Assembly: GCA_010029945.1 (NCBI GenBank)
Contig: RGQW01000031.1
Span: forward strand, 1 to 12,756
Length of the DNA stretch: 12,756 nucleotides
Reading direction: 5' to 3'
Source: Actinomycetota bacterium
GTDB taxonomy: Bacteria > Actinomycetota > Actinomycetes > S36-B12
Shown: one piece after another, positions 11,950 through 12,756 of the stretch
How the letters are laid out: each line of letters starts with the position of its first letter
Position numbering within the stretch: position 1 is the first letter of the stretch
Position numbers and translations under genes: made by a program
Notes under the pieces: generated by a model
Databases searched by the model: none
Told to the model about the DNA's origin: nothing
What the model saw: only the letters and a program-made list of their open reading frames with translations

Positions 11950-12438
11950 CTAGGAGGGCAGGGCGATACGTCGCTTGAGCAAGTCGGCTGCCGCCCTGGC
12001 GAGCGCTCGAGGGTCAAGCGGGTGGGACACCACCGCATCTGCTCTCGACCAGGTAGCCAGCCACCCGTCCTGGGGCCGCCCGATCAGCACCAGGATCGGC
12101 GGGCATTGGTAGATCTCGTCCTTGAGTTGTCGCGCAATCCCCATGCCGCCGGCAGGGGTGGCCTCGCCGTCAAGAATCACCAGGTCGAATCGCTGTGCAT
12201 CCACCTGGGTGATCACCATCGGCTCGGTGGCACATTCGACGTAGGAGACCGGCGGTAAGTCCTGATCGGGGCGAAGGCCCAGGCTGGACAGCACCTGCTG
12301 TCGGACTCCCCGGTCATCGCTGTAGACCAGAACTTTCAGGGGCTTGAGCTCGTCTTCCGGGGCGTGAGAAGGCGGTGGTGAGGCCTCGCCGGAGTCGGGG
12401 CCGCCATCGGTCACACTCAAGGGATTCTCCGTTGCCAC
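11950..12438 (-). CDS. Degenerate response-regulator receiver protein without output domain
   Basis: 162 residues from GTG 12438 (weak ribosome site). Residues 1-33 are a disordered Pro/Ser/Glu leader; about 34-155 is a CheY-like fold: VLVYSDD (acidic pair Asp41-Asp42), FDLVILDGEA (Asp90 in the phospho-acceptor place), PPILVLIGRP and VVSHPLDP. Two switch residues are missing: the Thr/Ser after strand 4 is Ile (Ile119) and the Lys before the cis-proline is His (His139). Phosphorylation-dependent signalling in the standard way is therefore doubtful. No DNA-binding or enzymatic output follows. I recall a protein of this type between trpD and the ctaE/qcr cluster in other actinobacteria, with no assigned role. 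It lies upstream of trpD in the same direction and divergent from ctaE. Function unknown; it could be an adaptor or a non-phosphorylated sensor. Confidence 0.8.
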   Translation of the reverse strand: MATENPLSVTDGGPDSGEASPPPSHAPEDELKPLKVLVYSDDRGVRQQVLSSLGLRPDQDLPPVSYVECATEPMVITQVDAQRFDLVILDGEATPAGGMGIARQLKDEIYQCPPILVLIGRPQDGWLATWSRADAVVSHPLDPRALARAAADLLKRRIALPS

Positions 12439-12535
12439 GGGCTCACTCTAGACCGGAGGCGAGTGTGGCGAAGATCGCTCGAAAATCATGCCTACCGGCC
12501 AGGCTCAATCCAGGGGGACATGACAGACTTTCCCC
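12439..12535. promoter_or_regulatory. Divergent intergenic region between the receiver gene and ctaE
   Basis: 97 bases hold the promoters of both genes. I see no clean -10/-35 pair. GGGGA (12514-12518) can pair with TCCCC (12531-12535) immediately before the ctaE GTG, and the AGGGGGA purine run is too far (about 17 bases) from that GTG to act as a normal ribosome site. Confidence 0.35.
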
Positions 12536-12756
12536 GTGGCGAACACAACCTCGATCCCCGCTGCCTACAGCCATGCTCCGGCCAACCGGCCGAACATGGT
12601 CTCGATCGGAACGATCGTGTGGCTCTCGAGCGAGCTCATGTTCTTCGCGGCCCTGTTCGCCATGTATTTCACGCTCCGAGCGGTCAACCCCGAGGTGTGG
12701 GCCGCGGAGACGGAACTGCTCAATATTCCGTTCGCCAGCATCAACACCACGATCCT
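12536..12756 (+). CDS. ctaE: Cytochrome c oxidase subunit III, N-terminal part
   Basis: 73 complete codons before the right edge. The frame reads VANTTSIPAAYSHAP, then RPNMVSIGTIVWLSSELMFF followed by AALFAMYFTLRAV: the first transmembrane helix of actinobacterial CtaE, with the Ser-Glu-Leu-Met-Phe-Phe motif whose Glu is conserved in subunit III. It is part of the aa3 oxidase that forms a supercomplex with cytochrome bcc in actinobacteria; qcrC, qcrA and qcrB would be expected downstream (M. tuberculosis Rv2193-Rv2196, from memory). An in-frame TGA at 12521 excludes any earlier start, so GTG 12536 or ATG 12596 must be used; the N-terminal residues before RPNMVS favour GTG. No ribosome site has normal spacing, so a leaderless message is possible. 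Confidence 0.92.
   Translation, partial: MANTTSIPAAYSHAPANRPNMVSIGTIVWLSSELMFFAALFAMYFTLRAVNPEVWAAETELLNIPFASINTTI

Noticed and set aside
11916..12038. Longer TrpD starting at 12038
   Set aside because: The extra 41 residues overlap the receiver gene by about 90 bases and lack TrpD character; ATG 11915 gives the family N-terminus.

Overview
The window is high-GC DNA from an actinobacterium (Actinomycetota). Gene order and protein types fit a Micrococcales/Dermatophilaceae-like organism, though the genus cannot be fixed from this sequence. The core follows a layout that I recall from Mycobacterium tuberculosis around Rv2184c-Rv2193: an ArsA-like protein, SRPBCC proteins, FadD15, an NlpC/P60 hydrolase, a DEDDh/GIY-YIG nuclease, TrpD and CtaE. 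Here glucokinase and a metallophosphoesterase are added to the left arm. The synteny is from memory, not from a search.

Left edge (1-545). The first ~160 bases are much lower in GC (about 46-48%) and encode, on the minus strand, an internal piece of a MoxR-type AAA ATPase. This abuts directly the last ~112 codons of cobalamin-dependent methionine synthase (metH) on the plus strand. Both genes are cut at the same point, so this is a rearrangement breakpoint, a foreign insertion or an assembly chimera. It is the strongest anomaly in the window.

546-5038. A small two-helix membrane protein (+) has no credible 3' end and is convergent with a tightly packed six-gene minus-strand operon. In transcription order the operon reads: SRPBCC-like protein, metallophosphoesterase, SRPBCC protein, P-loop-less ArsA-like protein, small acidic CxxC protein, ROK glucokinase. 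Junctions are overlaps or gaps of at most 22 bases.

5039-7151. A divergent intergenic region carries seven imperfect 12-bp tandem repeats. It is followed by a complete long-chain acyl-CoA ligase (+).

7152-9012. A secreted NlpC/P60 peptidoglycan hydrolase (-) has an elaborate upstream region: an MtrA-like direct repeat, two perfect palindromes in the leader and a perfect 11-bp tandem duplication. Two small Cys-pair proteins (-) follow.

9013-12756. A DEDDh exonuclease fused to a UvrC-type GIY-YIG nuclease (+) ends on a CTAG shared with the stop of convergent trpD (-). Upstream of trpD lies a degenerate receiver-domain protein (-). Divergent from it, ctaE (cytochrome c oxidase subunit III) begins and runs off the right edge.

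No tRNA, rRNA, CRISPR array, transposase or integrase was seen. I found no convincing wholly new defence or metabolic system. The most unusual items are the chimeric left junction, the repeat-bearing regulatory regions and the conserved but poorly understood six-gene operon.
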